DNA of 64,000 nt. Source: Multifurca ochricompacta (taxonomy: Eukaryota; Basidiomycota; Agaricomycetes; Russulales; Russulaceae). This document shows positions 1 through 11,611 of the stretch, piece after piece. Every line of letters starts with the position of its first letter. Position 1 is the stretch's first letter. The DNA is taken from contig WTXG01000001.1 of assembly GCA_022496185.1 (NCBI GenBank), forward strand, positions 1,736,001 through 1,800,000, written 5' to 3'. Under the pieces are notes generated by a model that saw nothing but the letters and a program-made list of their open reading frames with translations, was not told the origin of the DNA and did no database searches. Both the position numbers and the translations under genes were made by a program.

Positions 1-3000
1 TCGGGGCCTAGCGATCCCGGACCAACGGAAGGAGAGGGGAACACATCCCGCTCCTTCGCCATTAGTGTTGGAGAAACACCAGAGTAACTATTCTGTCTCG
101 AGCGCGGCGCCCTCTTTCCTTTATCTTTAATTGAGTGATCAGCGTCCGCTGGATCGGTAAGGATAGCAACCTGGACACTCTCGTTCCGGGTCTCCTTAGG
201 AATCGTCTGCACACCTTGTGAGCGGTACTCTTTCTTCTTGCCCTTCCCACCGTGATACGGTTGTGACGCCGTCGCGGAAGATCCAGACCGCGAGCGCTGC
301 TTACTTGGTAGGCCATCGTCGCCCTCATCGCCCGTATCCTCGTCATCGCCGTCCACACTGCTCTCTCCTGACTCATGATAGTTCCTGAAGAGGGCACTAT
401 CGCGCCTTCGGGACTCGCCGAAGTCAAAAGCAGGGGCTAGAGGCGGTATATTTTGTGGGGGCCTCACTAGGCGTGAAGCATATTTTTGTATGCTGGGTAC
501 GCTATCCCAGGCATTCGTGTAAGAGAAGGAGGGCGGGAAGCCAGAAGGCGGGGAAGATGTGTATGGTTGTGTAGGAGAGAACCGCAGCGTTGGGCTCGAA
601 GACAAGGACGCGGTCTCCATCGCAGGCAACAAGAACTGGCCAGGAGGTGGTGACTCGTCGGATGGGAAAACACGATTAGGAGTCATGCGAGGCTTATCTT
701 CCCAAGGGAACACAGGCCTGATCTTAGTCCTGTCTGGACTTGGAGTTTCCCCCTGCTTGGGTTCCCCAAGGACATTCACATAGTGATTCTCTTGCAGCAA
801 GCGCTCAGGTATACGCGAAGGAGGTGGAATCGCAAAGAGCGTCGAACTGGTGTCTTGCGAGGGTGATGAGTCGCTTTGGTAGTGCGAGGGAGAGTGATCC
901 CAAACATTAGGATAGTAAGTGCTGACGGGAAAATTGGATACCGGCACAGTGTTGGGAGGGGGCTCAACTGCAGGATTCCATGCCATCAAAGGTGGTGACA
1001 CAGACCGGGTGGGTTCTTGAGAAGGCGCGGCTTCATGATCATATTTATGAACTTCCCTGAAATCGAGATGGACAAAAGGTGTTTGGTCTAGTTGCGTCTG
1101 CTGGGAATTGATATTTAGTGCTTGATCTTGTCCTTGCTTATACAGTTGTTGATGTTCTTGGAGCAGTCGAGGCTCCTGCGCCTGATATGATAACTGTGGC
1201 AATGCTTGCGTTAGCTGGTAGTCTTCGTGCTGCGGCTGTACACGTGAGTGAGGTGATCCCGAGGCTCGCTCTTCATTGCCTGGGGCGGGACTACGTGATA
1301 TAAAAGCAGAAATCGGTATGTGTTCATGCTCGGCCGGCCGGAAGACCTGGCGTTGCGCCTTCAAATATCCTGGGAAACTCTGCGGGTAGGTTTCAATAGG
1401 CAGTGCCATCTCAATCTTCCCTGACCGAATGTACGCCCTCCCGATTCCACCGTGAGACTGTATAGCACGCTGCTGTCCAGTGGACGTCCACTGAGCGTCT
1501 CGAATTTGGGCATCGCTTGTGCCTTGTGGATACTCAGGCGTAGACCTACTTGGCGCATTTGGCATCAACGAATTGTAGGTCTGTGGATGACCAGGCCCAG
1601 CTGAATAATAACTGCGAGCTCGATCGGGAGGAAGGGAAGATATGGGACCGGGTTGCATTTGCCAGCGTACTGTAGCTGCAGGCTGCGCTTCGGCCTGTCG
1701 AGCTGAAGTCGAGGTAGATGGTATTATAACACTTTCTTCAAGGCCAAGGTTTGGCATGGAAGAGTACTCATTTAGCCCGGATTGGGAAGAGGTATGATGT
1801 GGGGGATGTCACCAATATAGAACGAGCTAGGCCGCGCTTTGGGTGTTGATGACCCAGCATTGTCGTCAAAAGCGAGTCTCTCTCCGCTGCCTGAATTAGA
1901 CGCCTGTTGTTTTTCTGCATCGGCATTCGATTCATGGTCCTTCGTTGGGATAGGCCTGGGTCGCATGAGATCCAGACGCCCCTCCAAGGGGAGGCTCGTG
2001 TAATTTCCCTCACCAGATGAGGCAAATGACGTTCTGGAATTTCCGCCAACACCAGAAAATCCCTCAATGGCAACCCGTCGCAGATCTTCAAGACTTAATG
2101 AGGAAGTAGCGGGAACTACAGGAATTCCAGTCGTCACGCTGGGTCCCTGATCCCATACTGCTTCGTAGCGTGTCGATGCATACGCCACTTGAGGAATCAC
2201 AAGCTGAGAGCGATAGTGTTTATCGTAAACGGCATACCAGCGATCGACAAGAGAACTATAGTCGTAAACTTGCAAAGGCTGGGAACCAACCTGTTGTGCA
2301 GAACTGGAGCCGGGTGCACGCCAAGGTATAGAGGACCATGGCTTGTTGGCACCAATGAAATGAATGGCGGAAATCTGTGAACCAAAGCGCTCGTACGCCG
2401 GGGCATAGCTGGAAATGACTTGAGCTGGTGGATTAGAGATGAGATGAAGAGAGTCTCACGTGTACACGGCAGTGGGTGTTGTGTTATAAGTAAAGCTGAG
2501 CCTATTCCATTTGCTTCCTCGCCATTCGTTAAGAAGACCCTGGTCAGCACCATCCCAACTGCCTTTGGTTTTTGAGAGCGTCATAAGCTCTCGAAATTTG
2601 TCCTCCCCAGGGGACAAGACCATGAAACCAGAATTGAATATGTCAGGCCAGCCCACATCTGGTACCGCCGAAAAATCATGAGGAAGTGTGAAAAGGTGAG
2701 AGAGTGGACGAATGGGAAGGACATCAGCATCAAGGAAAATTATTTTTGAATACTGGATGAGGCGAAAAATGTGAAGTTTCGTGAGGACAGTAGAAAGATC
2801 AGGGCGACCTAGGAGGACGGGGTATTAGATGGCACATATTTGCAGGGAGAGAGCCAAAACCAAAATATAAAGAAAACACAGTGCGTCGAGCGCCAAATTA
2901 GCAAATCATGGCATATATGCGCAGGTCAGACAGTCCTAATGGGCGGCGCACCATCCCCGGTAAAGAGGTGATTGTGAATGCTGTGTACACGATGCTCATA

Positions 3001-3327
3001 TTTCCAAAGTATAGTGGGGATAGTGGAAGGAGTGGCATGAGATATTAAACGAGATGAAGATAAAAACTGACCTAGAAGCTGCAAACCACGTTCATTCTTC
3101 TCTTCAATGATCTCAACACCTACAACGACGTCAAAGGCCTTTCTTAAGAGCTTGATGCTAGCGACATCGACTGTCTCCGGGGTGACTAAGCAAACGGTTT
3201 GGAAGTCGACCTCCGGGGGAAGAGCGGGAGAAGGATGAATGTCTATGAGAGCCGCGGCGAGAGCTAACGCGCCCGGAAGATATGAATCTGAAGTCAAGAG
3301 AGTAACAAAGGCATAAGGAGAGGCCAT
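1..3327 (-). CDS. Glycogenin-type GT8 glycosyltransferase (3' end outside window)
   Basis: A GT8 family glucosyltransferase of the glycogenin type, the cytosolic self-glucosylating primer of glycogen synthesis. The start at 3327 gives MASPYAFVTLLTSDSYLPGA, the classic N-terminal strand and nucleotide-binding loop. The metal-binding DxD lies in FLDADVLP (about 2715-2750), followed by WPDIFNSGFMVL and the family FIGANKPW segment near 2340. Introns are inferred at about 3073-2809 (roughly 260 nt, long for this genome) and about 2460-2410. After the catalytic domain (about 280 residues) the frame stays open to base 1. It forms a long Ser/Pro/Gln-rich tail with a VFPWE motif near 670 and two Y-x-N-x-W-D motifs (near 905 and 510). 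Fungal glycogenins carry such tails, and in the family the C-terminus binds glycogen synthase. The acceptor tyrosine was not pinpointed. The stop lies outside the window. Confidence 0.85.
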
Positions 3328-3859
3328 GGACTAAACGTCCATACAAAATGAAAAGAGAGTTGCGTTTAAGGACGCAGTTGAAAGAAATAAAATGATTGTC
3401 CAATGGTCCAATGGGTTTTCAACTGGCTCTGCTGGCTGGCTATAGAAACCTTTCTCACGCTCTTCTCTTCCTTTCGCTTTCGGCTTTGGTTCCTCCGACG
3501 CGACTCCGACAAGGATCCCTCATTGCCAGTCGCCAGCTATGACCCATGCATTCTGCTTCGCTTCGCTTCAATCTATTCAATTTATGAGTAGTCCAAGCGC
3601 GCCACCTTACCCCCCACCCACCACGTCAGCTGATCCGAGGTTTCTACTGACTGACTGAATGGCGGAGTGGTGGAGATACGTTGTCGTATCATTACGTTAT
3701 GTTTAAAATTTAAAAAAACAAAAAACGCTTGGTGACGTCAATTTTTTATCTCATCTGGCTTATCCGGGCCGATGGGCCGATGAACCCCAACGCCAACGAC
3801 GCCAACGCCAACGCCAACGCCAACGGAAATCACTGGGCTGGATTGTAACACCAAACACC
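3328..3859. promoter_or_regulatory. Divergent intergenic region between glycogenin-like and UbiB-like genes
   Basis: About 530 bases separate two divergently transcribed start codons, so this is presumably a shared promoter region. It is pyrimidine-rich near the left gene and holds an A/T-rich stretch at about 3700-3750, then a hexamer tandem repeat just before the right-hand ATG. No coding potential was seen. Confidence 0.5.
3787..3825. repeat. CCAACG hexanucleotide tandem repeat
   Basis: About six imperfect copies of CCAACG/GCCAAC in direct tandem, one of them shortened to ACG. They lie 35-70 bases upstream of the ATG at 3860, so in the 5'UTR or core promoter of the UbiB-type gene. Confidence 0.85.
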
Positions 3860-6193
3860 ATGGCGCAACAGAGATTATCACTATCACTATTAACGCCTAC
3901 ACGGTTTTCTCGAATCCGTCATCTATCCCATTCAACCAATACTTTATTCCCTCGCTCGCCCCTTTCCTCCCGCTTCTTCCTCAGAAAGCCTGCCATCTGG
4001 ATTTTTCCCCTCGTCGGAGGCATTTCAATATACCTCTATCCTAGACCACAGCCCATTTTATCGGAAGTCTTTGCCTCCCCTATATTGATACCTTGTCCTT
4101 CCGACGAGCCCCCAACATCCCAAAAGTCGTTGATATTATCTCCCTCAGAGCATGACCTTTCACTTTATGAACGGATTCACTCTCTTTTCATCGACCATGT
4201 ATGGGAGCCAATTCTCACCGCCCGAAGATTCATTCACTTGTTTTTTCTCTTCGTTCCCATCATTCTCTCGTCCCCCATGTTATTAGTGGGGTCGCCGGAA
4301 GAGAGCTTGCAAGGTGATAGGTGGGGTGCAGTTTGGTGGTATGACCATCTTGTCGCCCAGATGGACCGCGCGGGGCCTACATTCATCAAGGTTTGAAAGT
4401 CACACACTTCCTTGACACTTGACTTACCCATCTCGTCCATTAATAGCTTGCTCAATGGGCGGCCTCGCGAGCAGATTTGTTTCCCGCCCTGTTGTGCGAA
4501 CGTATGGGGAAGATGCACTCTCAAGGGCGACCACATTCCCTTGCACATACAAAGCGAGTGGTAGAACGGGTCTTTCAGAGACCGTTTGACGAAGTATTTG
4601 AAGACTTTGACGAAACACCGATAGGAAGTGGGGCTATTGCTCAAGTATGTCGCGCGTATCAAGACTGACTCCGCGAGGTCCAACCGTTTTTTTCGAGGTA
4701 TACAGAGCTACACTAAGCAGGACCTACTTCCGCCATCTTATTTTGATCCAAAGCGGGCTCGTAAAAAAGGCCCAGGGGCCCTTTCACCTACCATCCTCCC
4801 AGAGTCCAAACCGTCGGTCCCTACTGCCGTTGTTGCAATCAAAGTTCTACACCCCCGCGTGTTCAAGCTTATAGAGCGGGACCTCACAATCATGTCATTT
4901 TTTGCTCACCTCGTCACGCTTTTTCCCGGCATGCAATGGGTTTCTCTTCCTGAAGAGGTCGAAGTATTCGGGCGCATGATGTACGAACAGCTTGATCTAA
5001 GGAAAGAAGCCGATAATTTGGTCACCTTTGAACAGAACTTTATGACCAGAAAGGCACCAGTTTCTTTCCCTCGACCGCTGAAAATTTGGTCGACCGGAGA
5101 TCTTTTGATAGAAGAATATCAGACCGCTCTTCCCCTGGAGTTATTTTTGAAGAACGGGGGTGGTCCTTATGATGATCAGCTTGCCGAAATCGGCTTGGAT
5201 GCTTTCTTGGTAGGTGACCACTTTATTTTACATGGGCGTGCTCATCCGTCTACCAGAAAATGTTGCTTCTGGATAATTTCGTTCACTCCGATCTTCATCC
5301 AGGGAACATTATGATCAAATTTTCGCGATCTACAACCTCTCTTGTACTTCGAACGCTTTGGACGTCCCTCTTCCTTAACGATACAGGCAGCTCAGTCAAT
5401 AATCCAACTAGTTTAGACTCAAATGCCGTCGTTTCGGATCTTGCGTTGCTCTCATCCTCCCCTATCGCGTGGCGGGATAAGCTTCAGTCTCTTCATTCCG
5501 ATGGTTACCTTCCAGAGCTTGTCTTCATAGATGCTGGCCTTGTCACAACACTGAATGCAAAGAACCGGCAAAATTTTCTCGAACTTTTCCGCGCCATCGC
5601 CGAGTTCGACGGGTATCGCGCGGGTCAGCTCATGGTCGAGCGCTGTCGAACGCCCCACCTCGCCATTAACACAGAGACTTTCGCGCTCAAAATGCAGCAC
5701 ATTGTGCTCAACATCAAGCGAAAGACGTTCTCTCTTGGTCAGATCAAAATTTCTGATATCCTCAAAGACGTATTGAAGGCGGTAAGGCAACATCACGTCA
5801 AGATGGAAGGTGACTTTATCAACACTGTTATCTCAATTTTACTCCTGGAGGGGATTGGAAGGCAGTTGGATCCAAAGTTAGACTTGTTTAAAAGCGCGCT
5901 ACCTATTTTGCGACAGCTGGGACGGGAGATGACTACTCAAGAAAATATGAGTAGTCTGCCTAGCGGACATTTAACGTCATTGCTCAAGGTACGTGTCCTT
6001 AACAGCATACATCATCTACATGCTGATCATCGCACGCACGCAGTTATGGGTAGTATTAGAAGCTCGTGAATTGGCCTCTGCTGCATTGGTCAACGCGGAT
6101 GACTTGATCCGCTATGACTGGTAAGTCGCTTCTCCATGAAGAGTGCTGGCCTGCGGGTCTGAAACGCGTCTTAGGCTCACGCAATCTATTTGA
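3860..6193 (+). CDS. Mitochondrial UbiB/ABC1 atypical kinase, ADCK2/Cqd1-like
   Basis: An ABC1/ADCK/UbiB protein-kinase-like protein. The N-terminus is rich in Arg and Ser with a hydrophobic segment (IWIFPLVGGISIYLY, about residue 48), as expected for mitochondrial inner-membrane members linked to coenzyme Q handling. The family K-x-G-Q region appears as RAGPTFIK/LAQWAASR across an intron at about 4393-4447, which resembles the ADCK2 subgroup. The nucleotide loop is PIGSGAIAQVY, the lysine is in VVAIKVLHP, and the catalytic loop is FVHSDLHPGNIM (about 5280), followed by VFIDAGL (DFG-like). Further introns are at about 4645-4696, 5210-5256, 5989-6043 and 6121-6174; the protein ends RYDWLTQSI. 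The reading frame breaks once near 4715, where an AAA run seems to have lost an A. The ADCK2/Cqd1 assignment is inferred from motif style. Confidence 0.85.
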
Positions 6194-6382
6194 TGTTGTC
6201 GTGTTGTCGTGTCGTCACCAAACCCTCTGGACGTGACATTTCAGTAGTTGTGTTGTGTTTAGAGATTTCCTGACTTTAATTTTTGAACTGTAACCTCTGG
6301 CAACCTTTTCAGATGTCGTGATTGATTGATTAGTTGATTGACAACACTCTTTCATACTCTTTGACTCTCTTTTGCTTTGCAA

Positions 6383-6989
6383 ATGGTTTGCTCAGCCTTA
6401 GCCATTTCCTCCGAACGTATCGAGCCACGTCCTCAGTTCAGCGGTGGGCTCCCTCGGATATCGTCGTCAACTGGGAAGAGTTATTATGCGAAGGCTGGCT
6501 CTTCGAGGGAAAGAGAACAATATGTGGGGGAAGCAGAGTCGCTAAAAGCGATGGCCTCAGCTGCCCCTGGCTTGGTGCCTTCTTTATTGGCCTTTGGAAT
6601 CGTTGACGAGGACAGGGAGGAACTTGAGGGTACTGAGGGTTGTCCATTCTTCATCTCCGAGTACAAGGGCATCACCTCTTTGACGGAAAATTCTGGAGCA
6701 ATATCAGGAAGGAGGTTGGCCACGAAGATGCACAAGATATAAGCTCGAAAGGATATGGGTTCGAAGTGCCAACTTTTTGCGGTGCCACCCGACTTCGTAA
6801 TGGCTGGTACGGGATCGTGAGCAGCGTTTCGACATGCTTATAGGAGATCTACTGTCCACGTTAAAGGCAGGAGGCGAATACTCAGATCTGTGTCGGAAAG
6901 GAGAAGATTTAAGGACGAGGCGAGGTATCCCACAAGTACCCATATCCATTCATGAGGCTGAAGTACCATATCGTATTCCATTTGAATGA
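6383..6989 (+). pseudogene. Truncated, frameshifted fructosamine-3-kinase (FN3K) relic
   Basis: Three adjacent reading frames together read as the N-terminal half of a fructosamine/ketosamine-3-kinase. These are PRISSSTGKSYYAKAGS, EREQYVGEAESLKAM and VPSLLAFG (frame 1, to 6742), then KGYGFEVPTFCGATRLRNGW (frame 2, to about 6810), then DREQRFDMLIGDLLSTL (frame 3, stop 6987-6989). FN3K enzymes phosphorylate ketoamine adducts and need the HGDLW catalytic loop and the metal-binding aspartate in the C-terminal half. Both are absent, since the sequence stops about 200 codons in and RPB2 begins 260 bases later. The start of the kinase is also weak. Even if the two frame changes were sequencing errors, the gene would lack its active site. 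It is called a relic for that reason. Confidence 0.7.
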
Positions 6990-7250
6990 CGTACCATGGA
7001 TGGTGAGATAAATAAATAAAACCAAATAATGTTGGTCACAGATGGTCACAGTCACGGTCACATTGTGGCATCATTAGAGAGCAAGGAAGGAAGGAAAGGA
7101 AGAGTAGTCAGCCTTGACCTTGCTTGCTTGTGTCTTTGCTGTATTCTCTTTTCTCTAAAACAACTCGGTCAATTTGGGGACGACTTCACTCAAAAGAAGT
7201 TTGATACATATCCTTGTTGTTAATTGTTGTTGAGATCTCGTTTTTTTGGA

Positions 7251-10200
7251 ATGAGTGCGGGTACGCGTCGTGTCCAAATCGTTAAACTGGACGTACTTCA
7301 CGTCTTTTGTCATAGCCGCTTCCCCTGACGCAGAGCCTATATCCTATGAAGATCCGGCCTATGATAATGGGCTAGACGTCGACGAGGATAGCGAGGAAAT
7401 CACACAAGAAGACTGTTGGACTGTTATCTCCAGCTTTTTCGAGGAGAAAGGACTGGTCCGGCAGCAGCTTGACTCCTTTGATGAATTTGTGCAAAATAGC
7501 ATGCAGGAGCTGGTTGAAGAGAATGCAGACCTTGTCCTAGATCAGGCTGACCAGCACACGGGTCATGACTCGGACGTTACACGTCGCTACGAACTACATT
7601 TTGGACAAATTTACCTTTCTCGACCAACAATCACGGAGATGGATGGCTCCGTCGTGCCTGTTTTTCCTCAAGAGGCGCGTCTGCGCAACCTCACGTACTC
7701 TGCACCTATTTATTTGGAGGTCTTCCGCAAATTTTCTATTGGACGAGAGGACTCCGATGGCCAGCCTGGAGACATGATTTGGGAGACCGAATTAGAGGAT
7801 ACGCCGCAGCCGGACAATCCCAAAGTGTGGATAGGCAAGGTGCGCAATCTACCCGGGCGTTAGAAGGCCATCTACTGACTTCCCTGCAGCTCCCTATCAT
7901 GCTCCGCTCAACGTTCTGTATTCTCTCGGGCCTGGGAGAGAGAGAACTTTACGATCTGAACGAATGTCCTTATGATTCTGGAGGCTACTTCATCATTAAC
8001 GGCTCTGAAAAGGTCCTCATTGCGCAAGAGCGCATGGCCACTAATCATGTGTATGTTTTCGCCAAAGCGCAACCTTCTCCTATAAACTTCCTCGCGGAGA
8101 TCCGCTCAGCTGTCGAGAAGGGTGGAAAGACTATCAGCCAGTTTCAAGTCAAAATGTTCCACCGAAACCAGGAGAAGACGGTGCGCTCTGATTCTTCTTC
8201 AGGACTAAACTGCGTGTCCTCATTTACAACAGTCCGGAAACGTCATGAAAGCGACCATTCCATATATCAAGGTCGACATTCCTATCTGGGTCGTCTTCCG
8301 AGCTCTGGGTGTCATGTCAGATCGTGACATTCTCGAACACATATGCTACGATATGCAGGACATGCAGATGCTAGAAATGCTCAAGCCATGTATAGACGAT
8401 GGCTTTGTAATCCAGGACCGTGACGTATGTCGGTTAGGAAGTGCATAGATCTCGTACATAGCTCACGTATCTACCTCAGATTGCGCTGGACTTTATCGGC
8501 AATCGTGGTACTACCACAGGTCTCTCAAGGGAGCGCCGTATTCGGTACGCGCAGGAGATTCTACAAAAGGAGATGCTTCCACACGTATCAATGTCTGAGG
8601 GATCAGAGTCGAAGAAGGCTTACTTCTTTGGCTACATGATCCACAGGCTCCTTCTTGCTGCCATGGAACGAAGAGAGCTAGATGACCGTGATCACTTTGG
8701 GAAGAAGCGGTTGGACCTTGCTGGGCCCCTACTGGCAAACTTATTCAGGATGCTCTTCAGAAAACTCACGCGTGATGTGTACCGCCATTTGCAAAAGGTC
8801 GTCATCTTCTGTCCTCATCATGACAACACTTACCGGATTTTCTAGTGTGTGGAAACGCATAAGGAATTCAATCTGAATCTAGCAATAAAGCATAACACTA
8901 TCACTAACGGACTCAAGTATTCTCTCGCCACTGGAAATTGGGGAGACCAAAAAAAGGCTATGTCTGCTAAAGCTGGCGTGTCGCAAGTACTTAACCGATA
9001 CACTTATGCATCTACACTGTCCCATCTGCGTCGATGCAACACACCCCTTGGCCGCGAAGGAAAAATTGCAAAGCCCGCCAGCTTCACAACACGCATTGGG
9101 GCATGGTTTGTCCTGCAGAAACGCCGGAAGGTCAAGCCTGCGGTTTGGTAAAGAACTTGGCCCTTATGGCGACAATTTCTGTCGGTTCGATGTCGGGGCC
9201 CATCATAGACTTTCTCGAAGAGTGGGGTCTTGAATCTTTAGAAGAGAACGCCCATTCATCGACGCTCACTACGAAGGTGTTTGTCAACGGCGTCTGGATG
9301 GGCGTCCATCGTGACCCAACCAATCTCATCGAGACTCTGAAGAAGCTTCGCCGCAAGGACGACGTCCATCCAGAGGTTTCTATTGTGCGCGACATTCGGG
9401 AAAGAGAGCTTCGTCTGTATACGGATCCTGGACGCGTCTGCCGGCCGTTGTTCATCGTCGAAGACCAACAGCTTGTCTTGCAGAAGAAGCATGTAAGATG
9501 GCTCAATCAGGGTACTACGGATGACGGTGAAGATTTTAAATGGCAGCACCTGGCTAAGTCCGGTGTCATCGAGATGCTGGATGCTGAAGAGGAGGAAACA
9601 GTGATGATCTGCATGACCCCAGAAGACCTGGAGACGGCACGAATTCAAGGACGCGGAATGGGGTCAGCACGAACAATAACTCAAATGATGTCGACTTTGA
9701 TCCAGCAGCTCGCCTAAAACCCTCCCCTGGAAAAAGTGCGCCCCACGTCTGGACCCATTGCGAGATTCATCCTAGCATGATCTTGGGTATCTGCGCCAGC
9801 ATCATTCCATTCCCAGATCATAACCAGGCACGTTTCGTTGTCCTGATCATCATACCCTATTCCTGACCTAAGTGTAGTCCCCCCGTAATACCTATCAATC
9901 AGCCATGGGCAAGCAAGCCATGGGCATCTATTGACCAACTTTCTGGTCCGTATGGATACCATGGCTAATATTCTCTATTATCCTCAAAAGCCTCTCGCCA
10001 CTACACGATCTATGGAATACCTTAAATTCCGTGAACTTCCTGCAGGGCAGAATGCCATCGTAGCCATTCTCTGTTACAGCGGTTATAACCAGGAAGATTC
10101 GGTCATCATGAACCAGAGTTCCATCGACCGGGGATTGTTCCGTTCCATCTATTACCGCAGCTATATGGACTTGGAAAAACGTAGCGGCGTTACCCCTCTA

Positions 10201-11482
10201 GAGGAGTTTGAGAAGCCGACGCGTGAGACAACGCTCCGTATGAAGCATGGAACATACGACAAGCTCGAAGACGATGGCCTCGTGGCACCTGGTACTGGTG
10301 TCACTGGTGAGGACATCATCATCGGTAAGACGGCGCCCCTACCTCCAGACAATGAAGAACTTGGGCAGCGAACTCGCACACATACACGGCGGGACGTCTC
10401 TACACCGCTCAAGAGTACAGAAAACGGCATTGTCGACCAAGTCCTAATCACAACTAATTCCGAAGGGCAGAAGTTCGTCAAGATTCGTGTGCGCTCCTCT
10501 CGCACCCCTCAAATGGAGACAAGTTTGCTTCCAGACACGGACAGAAAGGCACGATCGGTATCACTTACCGCCAAGAAGACATGCCCTTTACTTGCGAAGG
10601 CATCACGCCCGATATCATCATTAATCCGCATGCTATCCCCTCTCGTATGACAATAGGTCACCTTGTTGAATGCCTATTGTCGAAGGTCGCCACACTTATT
10701 GGAAACGAAGGCGACGCGACGCCGTTCACGGATCTCACTGTCGAATCCGTATCGACGTTCCTCCACCAGCAAGGTTACCAATCGCGTGGCCTTGAAGTAA
10801 TGTACCATGGTCATACTGGGAGGAAGCTTCAAGCCCAAGTCTACCTTGGGCCCACATACTACCAGCGGTTGAAGCATATGGTTGAGGACAAAATCCACTC
10901 TCGAGCGCGTGGGCCAGTACAGATTTTGACGCGGCAGCCAGTAGAGGGTCGTAGCCGTGACGGTGGTCTGCGGTTCGGTGAAATGGAACGCGATTGTATG
11001 ATTTCCCATGGTGTGGCTGCATTCTTAAAGGAGCGTTTGTTCGACGCAAGTGATGCCTACCGACTGCATGTCTGCGATATGTACGTCCTGGCCGCTCGAT
11101 GCTGACCTTGACATTACTGATCCATCTCAGATGTGGTCTAACGGCAATTGCGAACTTGGTTAGTGTCCAAGTTGTTCTTATCCTTCACCATACTGACTGA
11201 TCTTCCCCCCAATCTAGAAAAAGCAAAGTTCGAGGTAAGCCGTCTTCGTGAATGATTGCTGCTCCGAACTCCTTACACTTCCACACAGTGCCGTGCTTGC
11301 AAAACCAAGACATCATGTTCACAGGTGTTTATTCCTTACGCTGCCAAGTTACTGTTCCAGGTATGATCCATCTCATGAAACTGATGCCACTGGCTAACAC
11401 CAGTTAACCGTCGCAGGAGCTTCAAAGCATGAACATCGCCGCACGCCTCTATACCACATCGTCGGGCCGCATTCGAGATTGA
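7251..11482 (+). CDS. RPB2: RNA polymerase II second largest subunit
   Basis: The second largest catalytic subunit of nuclear RNA polymerase II. The start is a 10-base exon (7251-7260) spliced over 7261-7315 to give [11 protein letters not shown]. More introns are at 7840-7889, 8181-8232, 8425-8479, 8798-8845, 9828-9877 (GC-AG), about 11063-11110, 11160-11218, 11236-11287 and one before the last exon. Diagnostic blocks include [42 protein letters not shown], the [12 protein letters not shown] region and the C-terminal zinc clamp (ICGLTA and CRAC). The protein ends SSGRIRD. The coding frame is interrupted near 9074, 9660-9690, 9931, 10515 and 11230. At four of these sites one missing C, T, G or T in a short homopolymer restores the family sequence exactly. 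An essential gene would not tolerate this, so sequence error is the likelier cause. Confidence 0.96.
9828..9877 (+). other. GC-AG intron in RPB2
   Basis: A 50-base intron with donor CAG|GCACGT and acceptor GTGTAG|TCC. Using it joins HNQ to [11 protein letters not shown], the conserved RPB2 sequence, in frame. The GT alternatives nearby do not restore the family sequence. A C in place of T in an otherwise perfect GTACGT-like donor fits the minor GC-AG class. Confidence 0.75.
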
Positions 11483-11611
11483 TTTTGCTTGTTTGCAATT
11501 TTCCTTCGGCCTTGCTTTCATACACCCTGCTAGATGATGTTCACATATGTATTTTACTCGCAACAATAAGTGTGTTTATTTTCGACGAGCGACAGCACAA
11601 ACTACGCAGAT

